Assembly (NCBI GenBank): GCA_902702965.1
Contig: CACRXP010000012.1
Location: forward strand, 2,288,508-2,352,507
Length of the DNA stretch: 64,000 nt
Reading direction: 5' to 3'
Source of the DNA: Spirometra erinaceieuropaei
Lineage: Eukaryota > Platyhelminthes > Cestoda > Diphyllobothriidea > Diphyllobothriidae
In this document: one piece after another, positions 31,810-43,827 of the stretch
How positions within the stretch are numbered: the first letter of the stretch is position 1
Layout: every line of letters begins with the position of its first letter
Position numbers and translations under genes: made by a program
Notes under the pieces: model-generated
Database searches by the model: none
What the model saw: only the letters and a program-made list of their open reading frames with translations
Told to the model about the DNA's origin: nothing

Positions 31810-32040
31810 ACGATATTTTTCTGAGACTTATTGGAAACCATTAGTGTAGTGAAAATCATGTAGGAATGTATACGAGTAATGAAGTCACTTTCTATTGAGC
31901 GTGGCTATTGCAGGCAGCCTAAAAGCAGCCAGAATGCTGGAGTGATTGAAATATCTTGAGATTATGCTGCTTGATATACAGTACTACAACCCCACCTAAG
32001 TAGTCTTCTCAAGTCGTAAAAGGCCCTTTAGAATTATGAG

Positions 32041-32604
32041 GCAACGATCGGTGAAGGATCCCAAACACACACGACCAGTCAAAGGGGCGTGTCTTACGGG
32101 GAAGGTGGTGCCAGGGCTTTTACGGGTGGGACCTATGCATGCATAGGGGAATGGTAGAATAAATATAGATAACTGGTAAATTCGTTTTTCTGGCGCGAAG
32201 ATTTTAATGCATCGACATATAACAACCGAAATTAAGCAGGACTATTAAAGAAATAAACACAAAGTGTCTACAAAGGTCACTTATCGACTCTAAGCGGAGC
32301 TAATTGTAGATAATGCACCCGACCGTCTACGACAGACGACCCATCCTTGAACGATGAAACACCATACCGGAATACTCGTGTCGGACTAAAACCCACTTAA
32401 ACAAGTATAGTAGATATTTTTTGTATGCCACAGATACTTGGGGCCCTTCTTCGGATCCTTACCAATTTCAGTTTACATTTCATAAAATAGGTCACTTTAT
32501 GGAGCTGATAACGACCAACGCGCCAGAAATGGTCGTCCTATTCCCCCTTGTCATTGCCGACATCTCACCTAGAGAACCACCGGGGTATGTGCTGAAGGAA
32601 TAAT
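32041..32604. other. Fragments of D and foldback repeats
   Basis: 32090-32240 resembles part of the D family (GCTTTTACGGGTGGGACC). At 32465-32500 a scrap reads TTCATAAAATAGGTCACTTT, like a C or B right end. Nothing else is recognised. Confidence 0.4.
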
Positions 32605-32998
32605 GGCAACGATAGGGTGTACGACCCCCAACTAACTTGAGCTAGCCTTTGGACCGCGTCATGCGTCGAACGGCGGTAGAGGGGGTTTTACGGGTGGACA
32701 ACACACAAGGTGGATAGCAAAAAACAGAAAATAGTTAAATTTCTACCGAAAGTCCTATCGTACGCTGTAATTTGGCAAAGAATGTTAGCGCGATACTTAA
32801 AAATAAACAAAAATCAATTTTCATAAAATAACGGACTTTGAACAAATCGCTGCTAGTAAGTTTACACTTAGTCAGGCAGGGAAGGAGATTACAAACAATG
32901 GGAACGGTGAATGATGGGTGATGTTTACAGTCACACTGAATTTTAGGGTATTTTTTGGAGTTGCCATCTACTTGGGGGTCCTACACCCTATCGTTACC
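32605..32998. mobile_element. D-family element, complete
   Basis: Terminal inverted repeats of about 28 bp: GGCAACGATAGGGTGTACGA with CCCCCAA, and inverted TTGGGGGTCC with TACACCCTATCGTTACC. The internal text is AT-rich and non-coding, 394 bp overall, matching 26677-27697 and 45717-46020. A clear target duplication was not found. Confidence 0.65.
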
Positions 32999-33000
32999 GG

Positions 33001-34383
33001 ATTAATTAGAAAGATCTAGCAGTCTGCGATTATCACATGTAGTCAGCTATCGAACAGTACTCACTTAAAACCAATGATCGGTTATCATGCTCGAAAATGG
33101 ACTCCTTACTATTGGCAGAGTGCTATGAGATATAAAGTGTAAAAAGATGCAACAAGCAGTACAAGCCCCGAAAACAAATCAGAATGTAAGAAGTCATCGC
33201 CTCATCGCCAGTTCATCTAATACGAACTTTATTAGCACTTTCTGAGGCAGTTTTACCTGATAACCTGTCTATAGCGAGCAGGTCTATTCCGGGAATGGTG
33301 CTGCTTAACTGCACGATTGGGCTACAGAAGCTGAATCGGCACTCCCAGTAATGGAACTCTGTTTCATGGGATTATTCACAGAGGTTTTCGGGAGATAAGG
33401 AGGCCTTATTCCACAGCCTCGCTTCAGGAGGCCCGAAAAGACACTTTAGCTCTCACGGCAGCAACCCCAGAGGCGATCCAATATCTTACCAGTGAGAGTC
33501 TAAGTCACTCGATGTAAGCCAGGTTTTCGATCAGCTCAGACTATGGAAACGAAATTACGCCTCCTTAGAGCTTCGTTGTGTAATTTTGTCAGCAAACAGT
33601 TGTCCGATTAACTGTCAGGGATTCACCACGGGTTGTTTTATTTGCTGATTCTCGCCCACCCCCTCCATAACCCCTAGCACCCCCCTTCAAGCTGAATCGG
33701 GAAATCATTTCGATTTCGTGGACCATACTCAGTATGCCCGTGGGCGTTTCGTAATGCGCATAACCGTCCTTGATTCATTTCAAGTTTAAAATTAAGTAGT
33801 TTTTGAATGCGACCCTGTAAATTCGAAAATGTTGAGGGTTTGGTCAAAAAATTGCTCAACCCTCCCTTATATCAGCAGTATCGCTGCATCCTCTTGTGAC
33901 TCATTCTGATTTCGGTACAACCTTCCGACTAGGACTGCTATGTGGCAGTTTTTCCTGCATAAGGAGGTTCTACTCATTTTCTTTTAGCAAATTTCAACAC
34001 CTAAACTCAAAGATGTCGCATAAAAAACTATTTTCACCATGCGAACAGAAAAAAATAGCCCGTTTTAACCCACCAGTTCTCTTACGTTCTGTTCCTTTTC
34101 CTGGTATATGAAATAATTATGTAAATGGTCTCCTCATCTGAGTGACTCGCGACGAATGATTATTGGTATTCAAGTGAAAATCCTCATGATTACTCGGTGT
34201 GGAAACTCTACGACATTTTTAAGGTTTATTCAAACGTTCCCATCCTTAAACTCTTTAAAGGCTGTCTTCTGCGTTAACTAGTCCTTACTACTATGCCTTT
34301 CTGGTTACCAGTCTTTCGAGAAGCCTGCCGAAGCCACATTCAGCAAGTTGCAAGATTGATGAAGCATGATAACCGAAAGCCAG
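33001..34383. other. Nothing recognised apart from a small dispersed repeat
   Basis: The second copy of the short repeat lies at 33775-33850. No gene is supported elsewhere. Confidence 0.35.
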
Positions 34384-34495
34384 ACGGTTAATCACCAAAA
34401 ATTAGTTCACGCGCAAGTCACCGTCCCTGCACCTACCATGCTTTGGAGCACACGGTGGACATCGTCGAACACGATGGTCAAAACTGTCGCAGGTA
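34384..34495 (+). repeat. Fragment of the GT-rich long repeat
   Basis: Contains TTCACGCGCAAGTCACCGT and GCACACGGTGGACATCGTCG, two anchors of the array units at 36030-41250. Confidence 0.6.
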
Positions 34496-35461
34496 TGAAC
34501 CTAAGTGGAGTTTTCTGGACCAATCTTTGCCGACTGCACAAATCACGTGCGTCAACATGTGAACAGCCATGTTATTTTTTAAGAAGGACTGATGATTTTT
34601 CTCCCCTAAAATGTTTTGATAGAACTGTGTGATTTCGTGCCCAAAACGGTAATAACGTCCAGGAGGAAACCTTTGGTTTACCGCATCCGAAATTTCAGAC
34701 GCGCGTAAGTGTTCCAGAAGTGATCACAAAATGGCTGATTGAGTTAAACTTTCGTGCATACGTTAGAATGTTTCTGTACAGTTTGTTTTTGGTTGATATG
34801 TAACTAAAGAGATGGATGAGTATTAAACTGGCCTTGTAAGAAAAACGTTTCACCACTATAATACCCACTTCAAGACCTATTTGAATTCGTAGGATTGTTT
34901 GCAGTACTAAGCAGCAAGAAGGTGCCCGTCTCAGTCATGAGATTGCAGGGTATTTTATTAGGTTACTTACTTGAACGTCGGAAAAAGATGAAAGAAGCGG
35001 TCACTAATCTACTGAATACCTAAACGAAGCAGTTTTTAGAAAGCAAATTTCATAATGAAGACCTTTTGGTTTGCAAATGCATATTTATCACAGATCTCTG
35101 CTGTGAGCTTTTATCTTTTTTCAGCGACTAGGTGAAACTACATACACTACCCAAACTACCAACTCATTTTACTGATAAAACCTCTGAAGAATTGTCTTAG
35201 TCTGAAGGTTTTTAGATTGATTGAGCAATGCGCTGAAGACCTCCAAAATCTAAAGATGCATACTGCTATGTCGAAGGGCTCGTTAAGATAAAACGACCTG
35301 CACCGTCGCCAGAAATAACGCGGAAGACAAACTCTTTCGCAAAGCCGGTCGATGATTGGATCAGTCAGCTGATAAATGCTGAGCATATTATTGTTAATCC
35401 CCCCGTTTTTGTAGATGCACCACGCTAAAAGCCCGTCTCCAGCTTTCGACCAGTCTTGTAA
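34496..35461. other. Nothing recognised
   Basis: A 107-codon frame (35156-35479, minus) has no known domain and overlaps the palindrome at its end. Confidence 0.35.
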
Positions 35462-35712
35462 CGGATTCGAATGGGCCAATCAGGAGACAGGACAGTACCA
35501 CTGCCAACGTGTCAGAAGGAGATGTCGAAATGGGTATCTGGTACATGCACACTGGCACGCGGCTGATGCACAGCCATGTTCTACCTTTGCTTGAACGAAG
35601 CTGTGCATCAGCCACGCAGTAGTGTGCATGTGCCGAATGCCCTGTTAGGCATCTTCTGACACGTGGGCACTGGCGGTGTTCTGACTCCTGATTGGTCGTG
35701 TCGAATCTGTCC
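35462..35712. mobile_element. Small palindromic (MITE-like) element
   Basis: The outer ends CGGATTCGAATGGGCCAATC and, inverted, GATTGGTCGTGTCGAATCTG pair, as do GGCTGATGCACAGC (35567) and GCTGTGCATCAGCC, around a loop near 35585. The arms are about 110 bp. Its termini differ from A-D, so it is a separate family. Confidence 0.6.
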
Positions 35713-36029
35713 ACACAGGCTGGCGAGGCATTTATAGCAGTGTGACTCTAGGCAGGCCGCACAGTTGTTGTGTTAGACCATAACAGAGACCCTATTGGCT
35801 CATGTCGTGTGGTAGCCGGGTTGTGTGGAGTCTGCGTGAGGCCTCAGCAGATGTCGTAAATGCGTAAACGTTAAAATGGTTGCCGTAACCAAATTTCCCC
35901 AGTCCCGAATGCGAGTGCCGCTGAATAGTAAAAGAAGGAAGATACCGGTAGAGGGTACTTGTCCAGCACAGAAGATTGACGCGCATTAGTGAAAAAAAAC
36001 TGTGAGTGTTGACTGTCCGCTAACCAGAG
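35713..36029. other. Nothing recognised
   Basis: No feature supported upstream of the first GT run. Confidence 0.35.
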
Positions 36030-37647
36030 CAGGGTGCCAGTAATGGGCTCGTGTGTGTGTGTGTGTGTGTGTGTGTTTGCCCTCCAAACGGGCCACGCGT
36101 TAGATGCGCTGGACCAACACGGGGGCCACATCGGACTCTGGCAGGCGTTATCTTTGCGTAATAACAAATGCCAACATTTGCGGGGTGCGCTGGCGGACCC
36201 CGTTGTCGGCATTCGTCGCTCAACTGGACCACTGCCGCCACCCCATTGTTTTGTGGTCAAAATCCTGGTCATTTGTGTGTGGATCAGGGGGTGCGGAGTG
36301 CAGCGCCAAGGCGAGGATCCGTCCGAGCCATCCACCTGCGGCCTCCCTCGTCTTCGGTCTTCTTGACTTGGTCTTGACACCGGGCCCAGGCGGGGGAGGA
36401 GGAGAGAGTGTAGGTAGATGCTACGCAAGTCTACTGGCACTATAAACCCCTGCGTAAGTCACCGTCCCTGCTCCCACAATGCAGTCTGTGGGGCACACGG
36501 TGGACATCGTCGAAATCGACGGTCGAACTGTCGTGTGTGTGTGTGTGCCCCCAAAACGGGCCACGAGTTAGATGCTCTGGACCAACACAGGGGCCACATC
36601 GGATTTTGGCAGGCGTTATCTGTGCGCAATAACAAATGCCAGCATCTACGGGTGCGCTGGCAGACTCTGTTGTCGACAGTCGTCGCACAACTGGGATCAC
36701 TGTCATGCCCTCCATTGTTGTGGCAGTAAAAATCCTGGTCATTTGTGTGTGGACCAGGGGGTGCGGAGTGGAGCGCCAGGGTGAGGATCCGTCCGAGCCA
36801 TCCACCTGCGGTCTCCCTCGTCTCCCGTCTTCTTGACTCCACCTTGGCACCGGACTGAGGCGAGGGAGGAGAGAGTGAGTTAGGCGCAGCGTAAGTCTAC
36901 TGGCACTATGAACCCCTGCGCAAGTCCCCCTCCCTGCTCCCACCATCTACTGTGGGGCATACGGTGGACATCGTCGAAAACGACGGTCGAACTATCGTCT
37001 GTGTGTGTGTGTGTTTGCATGTGCTATGCCAGTATCAGCGAACCATGGCCCTCGCAGCCTGGTATGTGCTGGCAGTTCCCTGACACCTGGTTCTCTGCCG
37101 GTAGATTCGATTGGGTTCCCGCTGGGTACAGAGGTGGTTGGCATAGCTGGCTAGTCATCCTCCTCCTGCTTCTTCTAACTCCTGTTGGGGTGTTTTTGTT
37201 GTTGGTGAAAAATCCTGGTCAAGTGTATGTTGTGGACCAGGGGGTGGGATGGCAGCCTAGGTGCGGGTCTAGCCGTGCCAGACACCTGAGCCATCCCCCG
37301 ACCCCGCTCTTCTTAATTCTGTCTTGACACCGGGTCCAGATGGGGAGTGGGGAGGAGAGAGTGCGGTAGATTCTGCGCAAGTCTACTCCAACTGTAAACT
37401 AGTTCACGCGCAAGTCACCGTGCCTGCTGCACATTGGTGCGTAGCACACAGTGGACATCGTCGGAACTGACGGTCGAACTGTCGGTGTGTGTTTGCATCT
37501 TCTGACGCATGTGTGATCCGAGTCCGAGACTATCACAGTGGGCCAAGCGCCGTGGCTTGACGGCCCCAACTCGGTCCATGCAGTCTGCCCAACTGTGCGT
37601 GTGTTTATGCGGAGTGGCTGAAAGTCAGGCTGTCTCGACTCCTTCTT
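36030..37647 (+). repeat. GT-rich long tandem repeat array, left block
   Basis: Successive units share ordered anchors: GCAAGTCTACTGGCACTAT, GTAAGTCACCGTCCCTGCTC, GCACACGGTGGACATCGTCG, a GT run (for example 36050-36076), GGACCAACAC, AATAACAAATGCCA and GACCAGGGGGTGCGGAGTG. The second anchor recurs at about 36449, 36913 and 37402, so the unit is about 465-490 bp. Many open frames across it are products of the repeat, not genes. The array is cut at about 37648 by the RTE insertion. Confidence 0.75.
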
Positions 37648-39580
37648 AAGTGATCTGCGAAACTCCGTCGCCTGCGAGAACTTCGGTCTGGTAATTAACA
37701 CGCAGAAGACGGTGGTGATGCACCAACCGCCACCCCACTCAGTCACAGCCCCCAACGCGCCGCCGCAAATCAGCGTGAACGGAACCCAAATGCAAGTGGT
37801 GGAGAACTTCCCGTACCTGGGCAGTACTCTCTCCCGCAACACCATGATCGACGACGAAGTCGCCAACAGGATCTCGAAAGCCAGTCAAGCCTTCGGTCGC
37901 CTCCAAAGCACAGTTTGGAATCGTCATGATCTCCAACTGAGCATGAAGCTGAAGATGTACAAGGCCGTCATCCTGCCGACACTACTGTATGGAGCGGAGA
38001 CTTGGATGGTGTACGCAAAGCAGGCACGCCGTCTGAACCACTTCCACCTCAGTTGTCTTCGTCGCATCCTGAGGCTGAACTGGCAGGATCGCATCCCCGA
38101 CACGGATGTGCTGGAGCGGACGGGAATCCCCAGCATCTACGCCATACTGAGGCACATGCAGCTGCGCTGGAGCGGCCACCTGGTGCGCATGGACGACGAG
38201 CGACTACCCAAACGACAATTCTACGGAGACGTCGCGACGGGTTTTCGCCGTCAAGGAGGCCAGATTCGCCGTTACAAGGCTACCCTGAAGTCCTCCTTCA
38301 AACGCCTGCAAATCAACACGGCCAACTGGGAGGAGCTCGCACTCGTTCGACCGACCTGGAGGAGGACAGTGAAGACAGGCGCTGCGATCTACGAAGCTAA
38401 CCGCATCGCTGCCGCCAAAGCGAAACGCGAAGCCCGCAAATCACAACTTCGCCCAGTACGTAATGCCGCCGCACAACCGCTTCCAACGAGTCCTCGATGT
38501 CAACGGACATTCCGGGCTCGAATCGGACTAGTTGGACATCTTCGGATCAACTGCGCCTCTCGAACTGCACCAACCATCGTCCCCCCACCTGCCTCTTCCT
38601 CCCCTCCGCCGGCAACTAACTCTGACAATTCTTCTGACCCACCTTTTCCATCCTCCTCGTCCTCCTCCTCGTCCTCCTCCTCCTCGTCCTCGTCCTCGTN
38701 NNNNNNNNNNNNNNNNNNNNNNNNNNNNNNNNNNNNNNNNNNNNNNNNNNNNNNNNNNNNNNNNNNNNNNNNNNNNNNNNNNNNNNNNNNNNNNNNNNNN
38801 NNNNNNNNNNNNNNNNNNNNNNNNNNNNNNNNNNNNNNNNNNNNNNNNNNNNNNNNNNNNNNNNNNNNNNNNNNNNNNNNNNNNNNNNNNNNCACCACCA
38901 CCACCACTGCCCCAACGGCGACCGCTCAGGCGGCCGTATCTCACATCACCAACCGCGACGCAACAACAGACACCACCCCCACCTCTCCCGACTCCAGCGA
39001 TGAGGATCAGGACAACACCTGCCCTCACTGCGACCGCACCTTCACCTCACACATCGGCCTGGTCGGTCACTTGCGAATCCATCGCACAGAGACTGGCGAG
39101 GCAATGCCTGGAGCACCAACCTACACACACTGCACTCGCCTCCACTGCCCAAACTGCCCTCGCACCTTCACGCATCGCATGGGTCTATTCGGCGACATGC
39201 GCATTCACGAGAGCGTAACTGACCACAATTCTGACACACCCACCACATCCAACACACCCACCAGGCCCAGCACCACCCTCGCTCTATCGCCACACGCGCC
39301 CATCACCACCACCACCACCACCACCACCACCACCACCGCTTCCTCTACAGCCGACACCGACAACGTCGACCTCTCATGCCCACACTGCCCACGCACGTTC
39401 CCCTCACGCATCGGCCTGGTCGGTCACTTGCGAATCCATCGCACAGAGACTGGCGAACCAGTGCCTGGAGCACCAACCTACACCCACCGCACTCGCCTCC
39501 ACTGCCCACACTGCCCTCGCAACTTCACGCATCGCATGGGCCTATTTGGTCACATGCGCATCCACGACGTCCTGCGGTAG
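37648..39580 (+). CDS. RTE-type retrotransposon ORF, RT C-terminus fused to C2H2 zinc fingers
   Basis: The frame is open from the homology start at 37648 through an assembly gap to a stop at 39578-39580. The first part matches RTE-group RT downstream of the catalytic box: [74 protein letters not shown] and [16 protein letters not shown]. After a Lys/Arg-rich stretch come zinc fingers: a degenerate one (about 38495-38560, first Cys missing), then pairs at about 39019-39216 and 39376-39573 of the form CPHCxRTF...GLVGHLRIH and [21 protein letters not shown]. The finger at about 39147 has Asp for the first His. Endonuclease, fingers and YADD box are absent, so it is 5'-truncated and immobile alone. 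Zinc fingers may bind nucleic acid during integration (inference). Confidence 0.8.
38700..38892. other. Assembly gap in a Ser-coding microsatellite
   Basis: 193 unknown bases. They are flanked by TCC/TCG repeats (38655-38699) on the left and CAC repeats (38893-38906) on the right. The gap length is probably arbitrary, so frame continuity of the retrotransposon ORF across it is not proven. Confidence 0.95.
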
Positions 39581-39799
39581 ACAACCGCCGGTTACACAAC
39601 ACATTCACACACTCCATACCCTCCTCCACCACAACCACCAAGCATCAACACTCACCCACCGCATGCACCAACTGCCACCTTCCACGAAAGTGGGAAGTGT
39701 GCATCTCGACTCGGTCCCCATGCGGCTTCGGCTGCACGGGTGACTTGAGTCCGAGACTATCCCGACACGTCAAGTGTCGTGGATAGGAAGGTTGCTGAT
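39581..39799 (+). other. 3' flank of the RTE copy
   Basis: Non-coding. The piece GAGTCCGAGACTATC (39749) also occurs at about 37519, before the insertion, so the 3' flank contains, or duplicates, array sequence. Confidence 0.45.
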
Positions 39800-41250
39800 T
39801 GATGCCCGCTCCCGGTTCACGCAGTTCGTCACGTTGTGTGTGTGTGTGTGTTGTGTGGAGTGGCGGACTGGTGGGCTGGGGACGGGCTGGTGGAAGCAGC
39901 ACCTTCCACGGCCCTCTCACGCAAGTGAGAGACACGCCGTTCAACCCCCGTTGTGTGAAATCCTGGTGTTTGTGTGTATGGGGGGCCAGGTCGTGCTGTG
40001 GCGCGCGCAGGCATGGTCAGTCGACCATGACAGCCACCGCGCCCATTCCCCACTCCAGTCTGCTGACCGGCTCGGACAGCGGCTGGGGTGTGGGAGTGGG
40101 AAGGGAGAGTGAGGTCGACGACTCAGCGCACTTTCTCCTCACTATAATCAATCTGATGCGCTTGAAGCTATCACGGTGCGCTAAAAGCCGTGGCTTGGAA
40201 GGTTGCCAACTGACGGGGTACCTTGGACCTCCTCCATTATTGGAGGCGGTCTGAGAGTCAGGCTGCAATGGCTCCTTTTTAATGTGGCCTTTATGGCACT
40301 CTCACCACAGTTTGGGATCCGAGCCAGGCGTTGGTGGCACGCCTAGGTGCGGCTTCGGCCGTGCCAGCCTCCAAATCTCTTTTGTGTTGGTTGAAATCCT
40401 GGTTATTGTTGTGTGGACCAGGGGGTGTGGTGGAACGCCAAGGTGAGGATCCGTCCGAGCCATCCACCTGCGGCCTCCCTCGTCTCCGGTCTTCTCGACT
40501 CTGTCTTGACACCGGGTCCAGGCGGGGGAGGAGGAGAGAGTGTAGGTAGATGCTACGCAAGTCTACCCGCACTATAAACCCCTGCGTAAGTCACCGTCCC
40601 TGCTCCCATTGCTGCTGCAACTGTGGGGCACACGGTGGACATCATCGAAACCGATGGTCGAACTGTCACTATGTGGGAAGTGCTCCCCAGTCGACGTCTG
40701 TTTGGTTACCCAGCCTTGAAGTGTGATGGCCTAGACAAATACAGGGTCACGTGCCACCCTTCTGGGCCTAAAGGTCTGTAAGCTTCTGCTATGGTAGGAC
40801 CACCAAACGATGGCCCTCGTAGGCTGGTACGCGCTGGCAGTTCTCTGGTACCCGGTTCCCTGCCGGTAGATGCGCCTGTGCTCCCGCTGGGTATGCACGT
40901 CTTGAGCACGGCCGCCCAGTCATCCCCATCGTCTTTCTGACCCCTTGTGATGCTGTTATTAGTTAAAATCCCTGTCAAGTGTTTGTTGTGGACCAGGGGG
41001 TGCGGAGTGGAGCGCCAAGGTGCGGACTAGACCGTGTCAGCCACCTGCATCCTCTCTCACCTGCGGTCTTCTTGACTGTCTTGGCGTCGGACACAGATGG
41101 GGGGAAGTGGGGGGAATTCCGGTATGTGCCGCGCAAGTCTGCTTTCACTATAAACTAATTCACGCGCAAGTCACCGTGTCTGCTCTCACCTTACTGTGGA
41201 GCACACAATGGACATCGTCGGACGCGGGGTCGAACTGTCATATAAAGGCG
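39800..41250 (+). repeat. GT-rich long tandem repeat array, right block
   Basis: Carries the same anchors as the left block: GTGTGTGTGTGTGTTG (39836), CCACCTGCGGCCTCCCTCGT (40467), GTAAGTCACCGTCCCTGCTC (about 40587), GGGGCACACGGTGGACATC (about 40624) and CGCAAGTCACCGTGTC (about 41165). The last full spacing is about 578 bp. Confidence 0.7.
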
Positions 41251-42158
41251 TACACTTCCAAACGGTGACATGGGAGTAGGAACGCACCGAAATATATGCC
41301 TATACCGCATTTACTTATATAATGTAGGTAGCATGGTGGCCTTGATTTAAATTCCAGGGAGATTAGGGGTAGGGTGATTTAAGATTAGGTTCCTGGTTAG
41401 GGTTAGGACATGAAAGTATGTACCCTCCCTGGAATCTAGCGTAAAGCCATCTGTGTTATAGACGTCCTTACTCCCGTGTTTTACCACAAGAACCTGATTT
41501 GCGCTGGATGTCTGTTTTAATGTTGTGAGCAGCCAACATCCAAACTCGTCCGAATTGTTTTAGTAGATAACTTGAGAATTATTTATAACGTATATCAACC
41601 TACTTAAATTAAATGGGCAGACATCGTATGTGCATTTATTTTATGATAGTTCTATTCCCGTGTCTTGTCTTTTAAACCGTGCATTGCATACTAAGCCCTG
41701 AGGCATGTAAATATTGAACACTGCTTGTCCCTACATACTCCGGTATGCTACGTCTTTTTACCACGTCGACAGAAATAAGTCTTCATGAAGTTGTCCTATA
41801 AACTTGGCGCATTTTCTTCTCTCTCTTCATGACGTTCGCTACCACCAACGAAATAAGCATGATGAGCATGCTTTAAATTGCGTCATTTTCAAGGTAGGTA
41901 GTCGAGCGTCGCTTGAACCACTGTAATCCAAGGCGATCACTATGTGAACATGTCGTCAAAGTATCATTCCCGAGATCGATGATCAAATGCAGATGTCAGC
42001 ACAACGCAAGTGGGCAGTAACCATGTGAACATGGATTTCACATTCTGTTGAGTAGAAGCTCGCACAACAAAGTGTGTAGAAGTTTTTAAAAAACACACTT
42101 GAGCAGGATAAGGTGTACACCTACCTAGGTGCGACGTATGACCACCGGGGTTGGCTGG
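41251..42158. other. Nothing recognised
   Basis: A weak TTAGGG-like patch lies at 41360-41410 (GGTTAGGGTTAGGAC). No gene is supported. Confidence 0.35.
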
Positions 42159-43265
42159 TTAGTCACAAGGTTCCGAACGTAGAGCTCCAATGGAAAGCCA
42201 GATGAGGTGTTTTGTCCTCAAAGAGTATCGTAAAAGAAAATAAACCACATAACAAAAATGTAGTCCTAGATGTTTAACTCTGGGCCCGTTTTCGGAAACA
42301 GAAGGGTCAAAATTTCCCCAGTAAAAAGGAATTTGGGTCCCGCAAGCCCACTGGCGCAAGTCCCACGAGGTTTTGTGGCATGCCCAAGATTCACAAACAA
42401 CCCATCGCTTACCATTAAATTCCAAATTGGCTGGTCGAGGCGCCACACAGCTCCCAAGAGAGTTGCATTCATTGGTTTTACGATAAAAGCGAATCTCAGG
42501 AGAAATGATGTTATCTCCGAGTGTTTCGTCTTGGTTCGCAAGTATTTCCCTCAGGGAGAAAAGAAAATATTTGTGCGAGTAGACCGTTAAACAGAATTTC
42601 CCAATTGGAATATCGGTTGTAATCCCAAAGGAATTACCCCTTCCTTGCACCTGAGGTGTTGAATTCAGACTCGATGGTCGATTTTACCGTCAGACCGACT
42701 GAGCAGGGGTAGGAGCATCCCTTGGACTCCTGTTGACGGACGTCCTGGTGGGGAAATTGCGGAAGTCCCATTTTATTCGCGTGCAAAACGCCTCAATTCC
42801 CTTGTCCAGCAGGTAGATTATTTCTTTGTAAAAGCTGATGAGGGATTTGATAGGAAAATCTTCCTTGAAGAAGGGAATCACACTCGCCTGGTGGTGTATC
42901 TCATTCTGGAGAAAGAGAGGAGAGGGCGTCCTCCATTTCTGGTCGCCTGTCGGAGCATTTCTTGGAGGTTTTTTCTGCGAGAAAGCGTTGACCGGACAGC
43001 AGACACACTTTGGCTCTTTAAGTAAGAAGCGGAGCTTCGGCCGCCGATCAGTCAACTGGGCTAGAATACTGTGCTTCGCAAATACCTTGGAGGATGAACG
43101 AGGCTGCGAGGAAAAAATTACCCAAGCATTCATCATATGAAGTAAGTATAAATGCCTCTCAGAAAGGGACGAACCGTTGGCTGAAACAGAGAACGATTCC
43201 TCTAAAGCATTTCTAATAACCTTACTCAACCAGTCAATACGTTTGTCTGGCCATATTGAGGCCAT
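42159..43265 (-). other. Two adjacent unassigned open frames
   Basis: Minus-strand frames of 191 codons (43265-42690) and 163 codons (42650-42159) lie head to tail. The first opens MASIWPDKRIDWLSKVIRNA and has splice-like signals (TCTGTTTCAG near 43193; AAG|GTATTT near 43090). I recognise no domain in either. At this length such frames can occur by chance in 64 kb, so this may be an old retroelement, a host exon or nothing. Confidence 0.25.
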
Positions 43266-43346
43266 TATTATTTGGAGCCAGGGGCTTCAGTTGTAAGAGA
43301 TTTAAATCTGTGAGTAATTAGACAGTAAAAGCATACTGTTATAGGA

Positions 43347-43625
43347 TGTTATTACCGACAAAGACAAGGCAGACTGGAGTGGCCATTTCTGGCTAACTAG
43401 CCATCGTCAGCCAATCACACCCAACCCCGAACTATGGAACACCTGGGGCTCGTACTCGCGACCTGTTAGTTAGAAGTCCAACGACTCTAACTACTGAGCC
43501 ACGGGCCCTGCCTATATCACGCGCGGCTTTGCGGCTGCTGGTTGGGCTCGAGAGAAAGCTCGTGAGGCACAACGGGACGAGTGAGTTCCGGAGAAACGAT
43601 CGGTGAGCGCCCCTCCACTATTGCA
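43347..43625 (-). mobile_element. SINE S2, copy with half hairpin
   Basis: Well-preserved tail (TTATTACCGACAAAGACAAG) and tRNA-like part: on the minus strand GGGCCCGTGGCTCAGTAGTT, CTTCTAA loop, then a B-box-like GAGTACGAGCCCC. Only one hairpin arm follows (43530-43620). Confidence 0.7.
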
Positions 43626-43827
43626 TAGTGTTGTATCATATTCTTCGCAGTCATGGTTAAAACTTGTGTCTTTCCCAGACAGTGGACCGCCTTGTCCCAG
43701 ACACGCAATCAAGGCCTTGGATAATTTTCCTGGCATCATTCACAGAATCCAAAAACATTAACAAATGCAGCGACAGTCTTACTTACTGGACTAACACACT
43801 GCACCCTAGGCTGCCAACCGGAAGATC

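Larger units (their letters stand above)
30618..32040. mobile_element. Foldback element B3, interrupted by other insertions
   Basis: The left end follows TA: CAGTGCGTGACCAATCTCAT. The left arm runs to about 31020, where another dispersed repeat intervenes. Right-arm text resumes at about 31440, is split by the S1 SINE at 31509-31809, and continues to about 32040, ending before the terminal bases. Confidence 0.7.

Noticed and set aside
36034..36946. Several open frames of 100-190 codons on both strands
   Set aside because: All fall on the GT-rich repeat units and recur with them; no domain and strong low-complexity bias.
38500..39218. Alternative long frames across the assembly gap
   Set aside because: They exist only because unknown bases contain no stops; the RTE/zinc-finger frame explains the region.
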